The notes: a model not told the origin generated them from the letters alone. Shown: positions 34,520 to 44,388, counted from the stretch's first letter. The stretch is DNA of 64,000 bases from Labrenzia sp. R4_2 (GCF_017743865.1 NZ_JAGHRJ010000002.1:992001-1056000); one strand, 5' to 3'. Made by a program: numbers and translations.

Positions 34520-35467
34520 ATGTATTTGATTTGCGGTGAAGCCTTGTTTGATCTCTTTGGGGCGGACACCTCGGGAACTAGCGTCGGCTTTGACGGCCGG
34601 ATCGGAGGATCGCCCTTCAACGTCGCCATGGGGCTTGCCCGTCTCGGCGAAGACGCCGCGTTTTTCGGCGGCATATCGAACGACGTCCTTGGCGAGAAGC
34701 TGGTTGGAAAACTGAGAGACGAAGGGGTTTCCGACCGCTTTGTTGTACGCAGCGACAATCTGACGACCCTGAGCCTGGTTCAACAGGATCCTGACGGACA
34801 ACCCGCCTATACATTCTATGGCGCCAATGCGGCTGACAGAATGATAACCGAAGGAGATCTCCCAGTTTTCGAGGTTCCGCCGTCGTTCATTCACATCGGG
34901 TCTTATACCGCGCTTACAGAGCCTGTGGCCTCGGCACTAAAAACCCTGATCGCCAGGGAGCATGCACGGTGCCTCATCTCCTTTGACCCCAATATTCGGC
35001 CCACTGTGGTCGCCGATATGGACAAGTGGCGGACCAACACAACCGCGATTGTTCCTTACACTGACGTCATCAAAGTCAGCGATGAAGACCTCGCATTGAT
35101 CGCCCCGGGCGAACCTGTCGAGGCGATTGCTCGTGATTGGCTTGCAGAAGGCGCCAAGCTGGTGATTGTCACGCGCGGGAAAGACGGGGCCTCCGCCTAC
35201 ACAGATCAATCCGAAGCAAGTGTGCCCGGCGTTGCAGTCAACGTGGTTGACACTGTCGGCGCCGGGGACACCTTTCAGGCAGCTCTATTGTCCGGACTGA
35301 AAATACTGGGTGCAAACAACCGCGAGGGCCTCACGGCGCTCGACCAAGCGCAGCTCACAAGATTGCTCACATTTTGCACCCAAGCCGCAGCCATCACCTG
35401 TTCGCGGCGCGGGGCAGATCTCCCAACCAAGGCAGATCTTGAAAAAGAGGGCTGCTCTTTGGTTTGA
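34520..35467 (+). CDS. frcK: Fructokinase, PfkB family
   Basis: A 315-residue ribokinase-fold sugar kinase. The first signature region is GGSPFNVAMGLARLGEDAAF near residue 28 and the second is NVVDTVGAGDTFQAALLSGL near 245, with the catalytic aspartate in GAGD. It phosphorylates fructose to fructose 6-phosphate after uptake, which PGI (encoded downstream) can turn into glucose 6-phosphate for the Entner-Doudoroff route. The ATG at 34520 lies 31 bp after frcA. The last gene of the frc operon. Confidence 0.92.
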   Translation: MYLICGEALFDLFGADTSGTSVGFDGRIGGSPFNVAMGLARLGEDAAFFGGISNDVLGEKLVGKLRDEGVSDRFVVRSDNLTTLSLVQQDPDGQPAYTFYGANAADRMITEGDLPVFEVPPSFIHIGSYTALTEPVASALKTLIAREHARCLISFDPNIRPTVVADMDKWRTNTTAIVPYTDVIKVSDEDLALIAPGEPVEAIARDWLAEGAKLVIVTRGKDGASAYTDQSEASVPGVAVNVVDTVGAGDTFQAALLSGLKILGANNREGLTALDQAQLTRLLTFCTQAAAITCSRRGADLPTKADLEKEGCSLV

Positions 35468-35483
35468 GGGGCTGACAAGAGAA

Positions 35484-35497
35484 TTAAATCGATTTAA
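35484..35497. promoter_or_regulatory. Palindromic operator upstream of zwf
   Basis: TTAAATCGATTTAA is a perfect 14-bp palindrome with a central CG, 68 bp before the zwf start. The same element with one mismatch precedes edd and pgi. The form resembles LacI-family operators. No LacI-type gene lies in the window. Confidence 0.75.
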
Positions 35498-35565
35498 AAG
35501 ACATCCGAATGTCACGATGCTTAGACTAGAACGGCGAAATTCGCCGGCTTGGAAGGGATGAGAAC

Positions 35566-37041
35566 ATGGCGGTCCGCGTCATTGAAGTAGCCGAATTCGA
35601 TCTGGTTGTGTTCGGTGCCTCCGGAGACCTTGCACATCGCAAGCTGTTGCCGGCCCTTTACCACCGGGATGCGGACGGACAAATGCCCGACAACGCGCGG
35701 ATCATTGCCAGCGCGCGCCGTGATTATTCGGACGATGATTATCGCGACTACGCTCGGAAGGCCTTGCAAGAGCATGTGTCCGACCTCGACGACGCTCATC
35801 TGGAAAAATTCCTGAAACGCATCCGGTACGTGAAAATCGACATCGGGACCGCTGAAGGCTTCGAAGACCTCAAGACCGTTCTGGTAGAACGCGAAGATGT
35901 CATCCGCGCGTTCTACCTTGCTGTCGGCCCGGACCTTTTTGGCACCATATGCGAAAATCTCGGCAAGATCGGCGTTGTGAACTCCCATTCCCGCGTGGTT
36001 ATGGAAAAGCCGATTGGCAAAGACGGCGCATCGGCCAAGGCATTGAACGCAACGGTCGGTGCCGTGTTCAACGAAGACCAGATCTTCCGGATCGACCACT
36101 ACCTCGGCAAGGAGACCGTGCAGAACCTGATGGCTCTGCGGTTTGCCAACGCCCTGTTCGAGCCCCTTTGGAACGCCGCTCACATTGACCACGTTCAAAT
36201 TACAGTCGCCGAGTCGCTGGGGACCGGTGGCCGGGCCGGCTATTACGACACGGCGGGCGCACTCCGGGACATGGTCCAGAACCACATTCTGCAGCTTTTG
36301 TGCCTGGTGGCCATGGAACCGCCAGAGTCGATGAACGCCGACAGTGTGCGCGATGAAAAACTGAAGGTTCTGAAAGCCCTCGCCCCGATTGGCGAGCACA
36401 ATGCAGACAAACTGACCGTCCGCGGCCAATACCGCGCCGGAGCATCAGCCGGTGGCGCAGTTCCAGGTTATCTGGAAGAACTCGGCAATGATCAAAGCGG
36501 AACGGAAACCTTTGTTGCGCTGAAAGCGGAAATTGCCAACTGGCGATGGGCCGGTGTGCCGTTCTACTTGCGCACCGGCAAGCGCCTTGCCCAACGGGTT
36601 TCCGAGATCGTCGTTCAGTTCCGCCCTATTCCTCACTCGATCTTCGACGAGGAAGCCGGTGCGATCACTGCAAACCGCCTCATCATACGTCTTCAGCCAG
36701 ATGAAGGCGTACAGATGAAGGTGATGATTAAGGACCCGGGCCCCGGCGGCATGCGCCTGCGCCAGGTGCCACTAGACATGAGCTTCGCCGAAGCCTTCAA
36801 GGTCCGGAACCCGGATGCCTATGAACGGCTGATTATGGATGTGATCCGCGGCAACCAAACCCTTTTCATGCGCCGCGACGAAGTCGATGCAGCCTGGGCC
36901 TGGATTGATCCAATTCAGGCGGCCTGGGCGGCTTCCAAGGAAACGCCAAAGGGGTACACGGCTGGAACGTGGGGGCCATCAGCCTCCATCGCCCTGGTTG
37001 AACGTGACGGCCGCACCTGGGCGGAAGACGAACTGGTTTAA
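35566..37041 (+). CDS. zwf: Glucose-6-phosphate 1-dehydrogenase
   Basis: A 491-residue enzyme that oxidises glucose 6-phosphate to 6-phosphogluconolactone with NAD(P). The nucleotide-binding motif is VVFGASGDLAHRKLLPALY near residue 17. The substrate site RIDHYLGKETVQNL is near residue 175, with the catalytic His in the DHYLGKE signature, and FYLRTGKRL near 330. The length is normal. It opens the Entner-Doudoroff and pentose phosphate entry and is followed by edd and eda. Confidence 0.97.
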   Translation: MAVRVIEVAEFDLVVFGASGDLAHRKLLPALYHRDADGQMPDNARIIASARRDYSDDDYRDYARKALQEHVSDLDDAHLEKFLKRIRYVKIDIGTAEGFEDLKTVLVEREDVIRAFYLAVGPDLFGTICENLGKIGVVNSHSRVVMEKPIGKDGASAKALNATVGAVFNEDQIFRIDHYLGKETVQNLMALRFANALFEPLWNAAHIDHVQITVAESLGTGGRAGYYDTAGALRDMVQNHILQLLCLVAMEPPESMNADSVRDEKLKVLKALAPIGEHNADKLTVRGQYRAGASAGGAVPGYLEELGNDQSGTETFVALKAEIANWRWAGVPFYLRTGKRLAQRVSEIVVQFRPIPHSIFDEEAGAITANRLIIRLQPDEGVQMKVMIKDPGPGGMRLRQVPLDMSFAEAFKVRNPDAYERLIMDVIRGNQTLFMRRDEVDAAWAWIDPIQAAWAASKETPKGYTAGTWGPSASIALVERDGRTWAEDELV

Positions 37042-37080
37042 ACGCCGGAAAGTGTGTCAAGAGACGCATATTTCCTGGAT

Positions 37081-37094
37081 TTAAATCGATTAAA
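37081..37094. promoter_or_regulatory. Palindromic operator upstream of edd
   Basis: TTAAATCGATTAAA matches the zwf operator with one base change and lies 87 bp before the edd start. Its presence suggests that edd-eda has its own promoter, separate from zwf, under the same regulator. Confidence 0.7.
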
Positions 37095-37180
37095 TGACAC
37101 AAACAGTCATTACGCTCTATCTAAAGAGTTGAGAGAGAGAGACCGGCTTCAACACAGCCGGAGGATGAGGGAGACAAGTC

Positions 37181-39001
37181 ATGGCCATCAGGGATCGTGT
37201 CGGCGAGGTCACCGAACGGATCGTCAAACGCAGCCACGACAGTCGAAGTGCCTATCTTGAACGCATCGGCAAGGCTGCAGACCAAGGCCCGCAGCGTTCG
37301 CGATTGTCCTGCGGCAACCTTGCCCACGGATTTGCCGCATGCGGCCTGTCCGATAAAGCCGCCTTGTCCGGTGATGTGGTACCGAACCTCGGCATAATCA
37401 CCGCATACAACGACATGTTGTCCGCCCATCAGCCTTATGAGACCTATCCCGACCTGATCCGGCAGGCAGCGCGGGAGGTCGGAGCGGTGGCGCAGGTCGC
37501 AGGCGGCGTACCGGCCATGTGCGATGGGGTCACCCAAGGCCAGGACGGCATGGAGCTGTCACTGTTCTCCCGCGATGTGATTGCCATGGCGGCAGCTGTC
37601 GGCCTGTCGCACCAGATGTTCGATGCGGCCGTGTTTCTCGGCATCTGCGACAAGATCGTGCCTGGCCTCACGATAGCAGCTCTGTCTTTCGGCCATCTGC
37701 CGGCTGTCTTCATTCCGGCAGGCCCAATGACCACAGGGATCTCGAACGACGAAAAAGCGAAGGTCCGCCAACTGTATGCGGAAGGCAAGGTTGGCCGTGA
37801 CGCGCTTCTGGAGTCAGAGTCTAAGGCCTACCACTCCCCCGGCACCTGTACGTTTTACGGCACAGCAAATTCCAACCAGATGCTAATGGAAATCATGGGC
37901 CTGCACATGCCGGGGGCATCTTTCGTCAATCCGGGCATGCCACTCCGCGAAGCCTTGACCAAGGAAGCGGCCAAGCGTGCGCTGGCAATCTCCGCCCTTG
38001 GCAACGAATTCACCCCTGCCGGTGAAATCATCAACGAAAAAGCCATCGTCAACGGAGTTGTCGGCCTGCACGCCACTGGCGGCTCAACGAACCACACCAT
38101 GCATTTGGTGGCGATGGCAGCAGCGGCCGGGATCCGGCTGACCTGGGACGATATCTCGGATCTTTCGGATGTGGTTCCACTGCTGGCACGTGTTTATCCG
38201 AACGGCAAAGCCGACGTGAACCACTTCCAGGCAGCTGGCGGTCTTGCGTTCCTGATCCGCGAACTCTTGGGCGACGGATACCTCCATCAGGATGTGAAAA
38301 CCGTCTACGGCAGTGATCTCTCCGGTTATACGGTCGAAGCAAAACTCGACGCGGACGGAAATGTCATCCGGGACCCCGCCCCGCAAATCTCTGGCGATGA
38401 GACGGTTCTTGCACCAGCCGACAAAGCATTCCAGCCGACGGGTGGTCTCAAAATGCTGACCGGGAACATCGGCAAAGCGGTGATCAAGATCTCCGCAGTT
38501 GCCAAGGAGCGCCATATCATTGAGGCCCCGGCCCGCGTCTTTCACTCACAAGAAGCCTTCCTGAAAGCGTTTTCCAACAAGGAACTCAATGGAGACGTTG
38601 CAGCTGTTGTCCGGTTCCAGGGCCCAAAAGCCTGCGGCATGCCGGAGCTTCACAAGCTGACCCCATCCCTTGGCATCCTTCAGGACCGTGGTCATAAAGT
38701 TGCGCTCATTACGGATGGCCGCATGTCCGGCGCATCGGGCAAGGTTCCAGCGGCTATTCACGTGACACCGGAAGCTGCCAATGGTGGCCCAATCGCAAAG
38801 ATCCAGGACGGTGACCTCATCCGCATCAATGCGGTTACCGGTGAACTGACCGTTCTCGTTGACGAGGCCGAGTTCGATGCACGACCGGTTGCCCAAGAGG
38901 ACCTAAGCCATCATCAATTCGGTGTTGGCCGCGACTTGTTTGCCGCCTTCAGGGCCAATGTCGGCACCGCTGATGCCGGCGCACATGTTTTTGACGTTTA
39001 A
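37181..39001 (+). CDS. edd: Phosphogluconate dehydratase
   Basis: A 606-residue IlvD/Edd family dehydratase converting 6-phosphogluconate to 2-keto-3-deoxy-6-phosphogluconate. Iron-sulfur cysteines appear in [20 protein letters not shown] near residue 110 (with [11 protein letters not shown] near 160) and [19 protein letters not shown] near 220. [20 protein letters not shown] near 520 is the family C-terminal signature. AGGGAGA precedes the ATG. eda follows after 9 bp, giving the canonical edd-eda pair. Confidence 0.97.
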   Translation: MAIRDRVGEVTERIVKRSHDSRSAYLERIGKAADQGPQRSRLSCGNLAHGFAACGLSDKAALSGDVVPNLGIITAYNDMLSAHQPYETYPDLIRQAAREVGAVAQVAGGVPAMCDGVTQGQDGMELSLFSRDVIAMAAAVGLSHQMFDAAVFLGICDKIVPGLTIAALSFGHLPAVFIPAGPMTTGISNDEKAKVRQLYAEGKVGRDALLESESKAYHSPGTCTFYGTANSNQMLMEIMGLHMPGASFVNPGMPLREALTKEAAKRALAISALGNEFTPAGEIINEKAIVNGVVGLHATGGSTNHTMHLVAMAAAAGIRLTWDDISDLSDVVPLLARVYPNGKADVNHFQAAGGLAFLIRELLGDGYLHQDVKTVYGSDLSGYTVEAKLDADGNVIRDPAPQISGDETVLAPADKAFQPTGGLKMLTGNIGKAVIKISAVAKERHIIEAPARVFHSQEAFLKAFSNKELNGDVAAVVRFQGPKACGMPELHKLTPSLGILQDRGHKVALITDGRMSGASGKVPAAIHVTPEAANGGPIAKIQDGDLIRINAVTGELTVLVDEAEFDARPVAQEDLSHHQFGVGRDLFAAFRANVGTADAGAHVFDV

Positions 39002-39010
39002 GGAAAGATA

Positions 39011-39649
39011 ATGGGACAAGATATTTCAAAAATCGAAGCGGTCATGACAGCGGCGCCGGTGATCCCGGTTCTGGTGGTCGAAGACCCGAAAAAAGCTGTC
39101 CCAATGGCGGAGGCTCTGGTTCGCGGCGGATTGCCGGCCATCGAAATCACACTCCGCACACCGCATGCCCTCGAAGCAATTGCTGCTGTCAATGAACACG
39201 TAGAAGGCGCGATCGTTGGGGCTGGAACCGTCCTGACGCCTCAGCAGTATGACGCCGTTGTTTCTGCTGGCGCGCGGTTTGTTGTTTCGCCCGGCGCGAC
39301 GGATACGCTTCTGGACGCGGCTGATGAACACAGTGTGCCGCTGTTGCCGGGAGCAGCAACTGCTTCGGAGGTTATGAAGCTTCTGGAACGCGGTTACGAA
39401 CGGCTGAAGTTCTTTCCGGCGGAACAAGCAGGTGGTTCGCCTTACCTGAAGTCTCTTTCCTCGCCCCTGGCTGCCGCAAAATTCTGCCCAACCGGTGGCG
39501 TCAGCCTCGAAAAAGCGCCTGACTATCTGAAACTGCCAAACGTCTTGTGTGTCGGTGGGTCCTGGATTGCAGATGCAAAAGCAATTGCTTCCGAAGACTG
39601 GTCCGGAATTGAGGAACGGGCGCGGGCGGCCTCCCAACTCGGCAAGTAG
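39011..39649 (+). CDS. eda: KDPG aldolase (2-dehydro-3-deoxyphosphogluconate aldolase)
   Basis: A 212-residue class I aldolase that cleaves KDPG to pyruvate and glyceraldehyde 3-phosphate. The catalytic glutamate is in GLPAIEITLRTPHALEAI near residue 42. The Schiff-base lysine lies in RLKFFPAEQAGGSPYLKSL near 135. The GAGTVLTPQQYD loop and FCPTGGVSLEKAPDYL phosphate-binding stretch are present. AGGAAAG within the edd stop region serves as ribosome site. Confidence 0.97.
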   Translation: MGQDISKIEAVMTAAPVIPVLVVEDPKKAVPMAEALVRGGLPAIEITLRTPHALEAIAAVNEHVEGAIVGAGTVLTPQQYDAVVSAGARFVVSPGATDTLLDAADEHSVPLLPGAATASEVMKLLERGYERLKFFPAEQAGGSPYLKSLSSPLAAAKFCPTGGVSLEKAPDYLKLPNVLCVGGSWIADAKAIASEDWSGIEERARAASQLGK

Positions 39650-39687
39650 CCGTCGGAATACGATGCTCAGCTATCGCGCGAATTTTT

Positions 39688-40254
39688 CTAGGCTGAGGCG
39701 GCCTCTGATTCCGGCGCCTCATCCTCGCTTCCGTCGACTTTGCGGTCCCAAAGAAGGCGCAGCCCACCGGACGTATCATTCCGCCAGGCAAATTCAGCGA
39801 CAACAGGCTTGCCGAATTTTTTCATGGTCAACAGCACCTCTTCCGGCAGAGCAGGCAGGCTTTTCGCCATAACGCGGCAACCGTTGTTACCCGCGTCCAC
39901 GATCGTGCCGGAAATCTCGGTGATCCCCTCAAAGTCGGAAATTTTCACCGGAATGCTGACGTTGTTCCGTTTCTCCCGGCGTTTATCGGAGAAACTTTCA
40001 GTCGATTTCACAAACAGGACGGCCGCATCAGAGTCCTTGCGGGACGTGATCTGGCATTTCACGAGCTTGTCGGAGTCTTTCGGTCGAATACCGATATTCT
40101 TGCTCAGCTCCTGAATATCGGGAGAAGTCAGGCGGCATCCCCATTCCCCGACATTAGAAACAACACCACTGATCACTGACAGATTGTCAAAATCTACAAC
40201 GAGAACCTCTTCTTCGGCCTCGGGTTTATCCTGCAAGTGCGCAAGTGCATTCAT
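39688..40254 (-). CDS. PilZ-domain protein with two PilZ-like halves
   Basis: A 188-residue cytoplasmic protein. The C-terminal half has the PilZ c-di-GMP arginines in DKRREKRNNVSIPVKI near residue 90. The second motif is TIVDAGNNGCRVMA, where the usual D/NxSxxG serine is Gly. The N-terminal half has an apparent duplicated strand, SGVVSNVGEWGCRL, without the arginine motif. GGAGG lies 5 bp before the chosen ATG at 40254. A c-di-GMP effector is likely, and the window also encodes an HD-GYP and a GGDEF-EAL protein, though neither is adjacent. The C-terminus is acidic. Confidence 0.78.
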   Translation of the reverse strand: MNALAHLQDKPEAEEEVLVVDFDNLSVISGVVSNVGEWGCRLTSPDIQELSKNIGIRPKDSDKLVKCQITSRKDSDAAVLFVKSTESFSDKRREKRNNVSIPVKISDFEGITEISGTIVDAGNNGCRVMAKSLPALPEEVLLTMKKFGKPVVAEFAWRNDTSGGLRLLWDRKVDGSEDEAPESEAASA

Positions 40255-40520
40255 TACCGCCTCCAACAACCCTTTTTACTTAGGGTTATTATCATTTCAA
40301 ATCGCTTAACATCTTCAATTTTAGGTGCTTGATCTCAGAGGCAATTGGCACTTACCCTTAGGCTCGAGGCCGCCGACCCGTTTGGACTTGCAGCAACTCC
40401 CCCACACCAGAGTTCGGCTTGGAATGAAAGTACATCCCATCCTCTAGGCATGCCGGTTTACGAAGACCTCACTCCGTCCAATGAACTGGCGTTTTTTATC
40501 CAAAACAGATGGAGACGAAT

Positions 40521-41309
40521 ATGACAGCGTATTTCAAGGCTCCGATTGCAGCCCTGGTTCTCCTTGCGGTTCCGGTCGCGGCGAATGCGGAGAACCTGTG
40601 TCAGGGATATGGCCCGCAAACACCGCGCGATATCTCAAACACGGCCGGCACAAATACCGCCACGGTCGCTTTTGCGCCGGAAGCGGCAACTCTCAACCTA
40701 TGTAATTTGCATACCCATACGAATGCTGAGCACAAGGGACCGGGTTTCTCAGTTTTTGTCGACGACAGCGACCATGGTGGATTTCGCTGCAACGAAACTG
40801 ACACTTTGACCGAGGCAGAGCTTGCTGCACCGGAGTCCGAAGCTTTTCATGGCGTTGAACCAGGCGACACAATTGAAGTTCACTGGGTCTTTTCGTCTTG
40901 CAACGTATCACCGGGAAAAGGTCTCGGCTCCTGTCTAAGCGACTCCTGCGTAAATCCGCAACTGCGCGTCGAAGCCCAAACATTCCTAGTCGTCAATGAT
41001 TCAAACGCCTTGAATTTCATGGACTTCGCTTACCAAGACAACATCGTCAACGGCCTCCATCAGCCAAAAGCGCTGCCCACCGGCACAGGGTCTCCTGTCA
41101 CCTTTATTGGTTCAACGACTGGCCCCAGCTACACTCAGGCAAAATGCTCGCCGTTCCAGGTAACTTGGAGCGTCCGCCCACAATGCGCCAAGGTCGACAT
41201 CAATTCCCTGAATGCCTGGGCAGAAGCGGGAAACATTTTTCAGGAAGATCATTCTCATGGTGTCCGCCAATTGGTGACCGCCGAAGAACTGCTTGCGCCG
41301 ATCAACTGA
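40521..41309 (+). CDS. Delta-class carbonic anhydrase, periplasmic
   Basis: A 262-residue protein with a signal peptide (MTAYFKAPIAALVLLAVPVA, cleavage near ANA-EN). The mature part contains NLCNLHTHTNAEHKGPGFS near residue 62, whose Cys and two His are candidate zinc ligands, then GDTIEVHWVFSSC near 112 and SDSCVNPQLRVEAQTFLVV near 140. I recognise this pattern as the delta carbonic anhydrase-like (CA_like) family, described from diatoms and found in marine bacteria. It would interconvert CO2 and bicarbonate in the periplasm. The start is the ATG at 40521, because GGAG in the preceding codons serves as its ribosome site. Confidence 0.8.
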   Translation: MTAYFKAPIAALVLLAVPVAANAENLCQGYGPQTPRDISNTAGTNTATVAFAPEAATLNLCNLHTHTNAEHKGPGFSVFVDDSDHGGFRCNETDTLTEAELAAPESEAFHGVEPGDTIEVHWVFSSCNVSPGKGLGSCLSDSCVNPQLRVEAQTFLVVNDSNALNFMDFAYQDNIVNGLHQPKALPTGTGSPVTFIGSTTGPSYTQAKCSPFQVTWSVRPQCAKVDINSLNAWAEAGNIFQEDHSHGVRQLVTAEELLAPIN

Positions 41310-41426
41310 CCTTTGCTCGCCGGCCAGCTGCTGGCCGGCGCCCACTTCCGGTAATCGTATCTTTCAGGATCCTGACAGCTGTGCTATCTGAAACAGCGAC
41401 ATTCAGATTGCCCAGAAATACTGGGG

Positions 41427-41440
41427 CTAAATCGATTTAA
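41427..41440. promoter_or_regulatory. Palindromic operator overlapping the pgi translation start region
   Basis: CTAAATCGATTTAA differs at one position from the zwf operator. It ends directly before GGAGAG, 10 bp upstream of the pgi GTG start, close enough for a bound repressor to block transcription near the start. Confidence 0.7.
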
Positions 41441-41450
41441 GGAGAGCCGT

Positions 41451-43088
41451 GTGACGCTCGAAACGACCTTCACCATGCTCGCTCAGCAAGCCGAGTACCT
41501 GTCCGCGACCTCTCTTCGAAACATGTTTCTGCAAGACCCTGACCGGTTTGCGAAGTTTTCCGCACGCTGTGACGATCTTCTGCTCGATTATTCAAAAATC
41601 AAACTGGATGCCAAGACCCTGGAGCTGTTGCTGCAAGTCGCGCGCGAGGCGGAAGTCGACGTAAAACGGACTGCAATGTTTTCGGGTGAAAAGATCAACT
41701 CCACCGAACACCGCGCTGTCCTGCACACGGCCCTGCGCAACCAGTCCACCGATCCGGTTCTGGTCGACGGCGCAGATGTGATGCCAGACATTCGCGCGGT
41801 CCTTGATGCGATGGCCGATTTCTCGGAGGCTGTAAGATCCGGGGACCTAACATCTTCAGCCGGAACCGCTTTCACCGATGTCGTCAACATCGGCATTGGC
41901 GGGTCGGATCTTGGCCCAGCAATGACCACTTTGGCGCTCGCCCCCTATCATGATGGGCCGGAGCTCCATTACGTGTCCAATGTCGACGGTGCGCACATTG
42001 CCGACACGCTGGAGAAGCTGGATCCAGCCTCAACCCTTATCATCGTGGCGTCCAAGACATTCACCACGGTTGAAACGATGACCAACGCGCAGACGGCGCG
42101 CAAATGGATCGCAGATGCTCTGGGTGAAGAAGCGGTTGGTGCGCATTTCGCTGCCGTCTCAACAGCACTCGACAAGGTCGAAGCCTTCGGGATCGACGAA
42201 ACGCGCGTTTTCGGTTTCTGGGACTGGGTTGGCGGCCGATACTCCATCTGGTCGGCCATTGGTCTGCCGTTGATGATCGCAATCGGGCCGGACGCCTTCA
42301 ACGAGTTTCTGGAAGGGGCGTATGCGATGGATATGCATTTTCAGGATGCACCGATGGAAGAGAACCTTCCCGTTTTGATGGCCCTGATCGGAATTTGGCA
42401 TCGCAACGTTTTGGGTTATGGCGCGCGTGCCGTCCTTCCGTACGATCAGCGCCTCGCCCGGCTTCCCGCCTACTTGCAGCAGCTTGACATGGAATCCAAC
42501 GGCAAGCGCGTCAAAGTGGACGGCACGTTGGTCGACAGCGACACCGGGCCACTCGTTTGGGGCGAACCCGGCACCAACGGTCAGCACGCCTTTTATCAGC
42601 TGCTTCATCAGGGCACGACCGTAATCCCATGCGAGTTCCTGATTGCGGCTCGGGGCCATGAAGACGACCTGACGCATCAGCACGAGCTCTTGATCTCCAA
42701 TTGCCTGGCCCAGTCCGAGGCATTGATGCTAGGCCGGACACTTGAAGAGGCCGCAGCGCAACTCTCATCTGCAGGCCTCGATGACGATGAAGTGGCACGC
42801 TTGGCGCCACATAAGGTTTTTCCGGGCGACCGGCCGTCACTGACGCTCGTCTATGACGAACTGACGCCTTTCGCACTCGGCCGATTGATTGCCCTTTACG
42901 AGCACCGTGTCTTTGTTGAAGGCGTGATCTGGGGCATCAACTCCTTCGACCAATGGGGTGTGGAACTGGGCAAGGAGTTGGCAACGGCTCTTTTGCCGAT
43001 GGTCAAAGGCGAAGCTGAATCTGTGACAAAAGACTCCTCGACAAAAGGACTGCTAGCCGCTCTGCAATCAGCAAGCGCAAACACCTGA
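41451..43088 (+). CDS. pgi: Glucose-6-phosphate isomerase
   Basis: A 545-residue isomerase interconverting fructose 6-phosphate and glucose 6-phosphate. Family signatures are [18 protein letters not shown] near residue 145, [15 protein letters not shown] near 205, and [16 protein letters not shown] near 260 with the catalytic region before it. [10 protein letters not shown] is at the C-terminus. The start codon is GTG at 41451, with AGGAGA upstream. It connects fructokinase output to zwf and carries the same operator, which supports co-regulation. Confidence 0.96.
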   Translation: MTLETTFTMLAQQAEYLSATSLRNMFLQDPDRFAKFSARCDDLLLDYSKIKLDAKTLELLLQVAREAEVDVKRTAMFSGEKINSTEHRAVLHTALRNQSTDPVLVDGADVMPDIRAVLDAMADFSEAVRSGDLTSSAGTAFTDVVNIGIGGSDLGPAMTTLALAPYHDGPELHYVSNVDGAHIADTLEKLDPASTLIIVASKTFTTVETMTNAQTARKWIADALGEEAVGAHFAAVSTALDKVEAFGIDETRVFGFWDWVGGRYSIWSAIGLPLMIAIGPDAFNEFLEGAYAMDMHFQDAPMEENLPVLMALIGIWHRNVLGYGARAVLPYDQRLARLPAYLQQLDMESNGKRVKVDGTLVDSDTGPLVWGEPGTNGQHAFYQLLHQGTTVIPCEFLIAARGHEDDLTHQHELLISNCLAQSEALMLGRTLEEAAAQLSSAGLDDDEVARLAPHKVFPGDRPSLTLVYDELTPFALGRLIALYEHRVFVEGVIWGINSFDQWGVELGKELATALLPMVKGEAESVTKDSSTKGLLAALQSASANT

Positions 43089-43344
43089 CGAATTGGTGAA
43101 TTGGGCGCATGCAGGCTGATAAGGCCATACTTTCGCCTCACCGCGCAGGTCTTTGTGCATCAATAGAGGCCTGCGTTGCTTTGCGAATTCCATAGGACAT
43201 GACGACAACCACGACTTATGTGGCGATTGCCGGTTTGGCAAAACCAACTTACGCTGTGTTCATTGATTTACGCTCCGTGATTCGCCATTGTGGAGCGAAA
43301 AGAGAGGTGCCGGCAGGCGTCCTTATAATGAGGAGATCTCAGTT

Positions 43345-43614
43345 ATGAAAAAGCTTGTTTTGCTCGCAGGCATCACCCTTGCCTTGGCCGGGTGCCAATC
43401 TGACAGTTCGCGCGATCGTGCGCTCGTCGGCGGCGGTCTTGGCGCGGCAACCGGCGCTGCAATTGGCGCAGCAGCCACGGGCGATGTCGGCGGCGCACTT
43501 GTTGGCGCGGCGATCGGCGGTGCCGGCGGTGCGATTGTTGGCAGCGCAACAACACCGAAAAACTGCGTAGCGTATGACCGCTATGGCAATCCATACCGGG
43601 TGGCCTGCCCGTAA
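43345..43614 (+). CDS. Glycine-zipper lipoprotein, copy 1
   Basis: An 89-residue protein beginning MKKLVLLAGITLALAGCQSD, with a lipobox LAGC, so the mature protein is a lipoprotein. A glycine/alanine-rich segment (residues about 28-65) has repeated GGxLGAATGAAIGAA patterns, as in glycine-zipper outer membrane proteins. The conserved tail is PKNCVAYDRYGNPYRVACP. Two paralogues follow. Function unknown; glycine-zipper lipoproteins of this kind often insert in or tether to the outer membrane. Confidence 0.85.
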   Translation: MKKLVLLAGITLALAGCQSDSSRDRALVGGGLGAATGAAIGAAATGDVGGALVGAAIGGAGGAIVGSATTPKNCVAYDRYGNPYRVACP

Positions 43615-43670
43615 CCCTTGAGCATGTCCGGCCACGAACATGCAGTGCACTAAAAAATGAGAAATAGACG

Positions 43671-43940
43671 ATGAAAAAACTCTTCTTGGTCGCAGCAACC
43701 GCTGCCCTTCTTGCCGGTTGCCAGTCCAGCAGCCAGACAGATCGTGCCCTCGTCGGCGGCGGTTTGGGTGCAGCGACCGGCGCTGTGATCGGCGCGGCGA
43801 CAGGCGGCGGTGCGGGCGCAGCGCTCGCAGGTGCTGCAATTGGTGGCGCCGGCGGTGCCGTTGTCGGTGCGGCGACAGCACCGAAAAACTGTGTTGCCTA
43901 CGACCAGTACGGCAACCCATACCGGGTTGTTTGCCCGTAA
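43671..43940 (+). CDS. Glycine-zipper lipoprotein, copy 2
   Basis: An 89-residue lipoprotein (signal MKKLFLVAATAALLAGCQSS) nearly parallel to copy 1 in length and layout: the lipobox, a DRALVGGGLGAATGAVIGA glycine-zipper and the tail PKNCVAYDQYGNPYRVVCP. The 56-bp gap to copy 1 and the shared sequence indicate tandem duplication. Function unknown. Confidence 0.85.
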   Translation: MKKLFLVAATAALLAGCQSSSQTDRALVGGGLGAATGAVIGAATGGGAGAALAGAAIGGAGGAVVGAATAPKNCVAYDQYGNPYRVVCP

Positions 43941-44039
43941 AACGGCTGCACTGGGCGTTGGATAACCGACCTTATTAAGAATTGGTTAACCATCGCCCTT
44001 TCACCCTAGGCGAACCTGTTTACCGAAGGAGCGCCCGGG

Positions 44040-44312
44040 ATGAAGCCCGCCATTGCCCTGTTATCGCTGACCCTTTTGCTTGCTGGATGCGCCAACACGG
44101 AAAGCCAGCGGGACAGGATGCTGATCGGCGCAGGTCTCGGAGCGGCAACTGGGGCGACGATTGGTGCTGCCGCGGGGTCAACCGGAGGCGCAGCCTTTGC
44201 TGGCGCAGCCTTGGGTGCAATTGGTGGCGGTTTGATCGGTGTGGTGACATCTCCACGCAACTGCGTGGCGCGCGACCCGGAAGGCACGCCCTACACCGTC
44301 CCCTGCCCCTGA
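44040..44312 (+). CDS. Glycine-zipper lipoprotein, copy 3 (diverged)
   Basis: A 90-residue lipoprotein with signal MKPAIALLSLTLLLAGCANT. It keeps the QRDRMLIGAGLGAATGATIG zipper, but the tail has diverged to SPRNCVARDPEGTPYTVPCP. Both C-terminal cysteines are retained in all three copies, suggesting a conserved disulfide. It lies 99 bp after copy 2 and ends before a bidirectional terminator. Confidence 0.85.
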   Translation: MKPAIALLSLTLLLAGCANTESQRDRMLIGAGLGAATGATIGAAAGSTGGAAFAGAALGAIGGGLIGVVTSPRNCVARDPEGTPYTVPCP

Positions 44313-44335
44313 ATACGGCACTACTGATGAACACA

Positions 44336-44365
44336 AAAAGGCCAGCCCAATTGGGCTGGCCTTTT
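44336..44365. terminator. Bidirectional terminator between lipoprotein cluster and ald
   Basis: A perfect palindrome, AAAAGGCCAGCCCAA and its complement TTGGGCTGGCCTTTT, lies between convergent genes and provides a T-run on both strands. Confidence 0.9.
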
Positions 44366-44388
44366 CTGCTTTATTGCTTCGAACCAGC

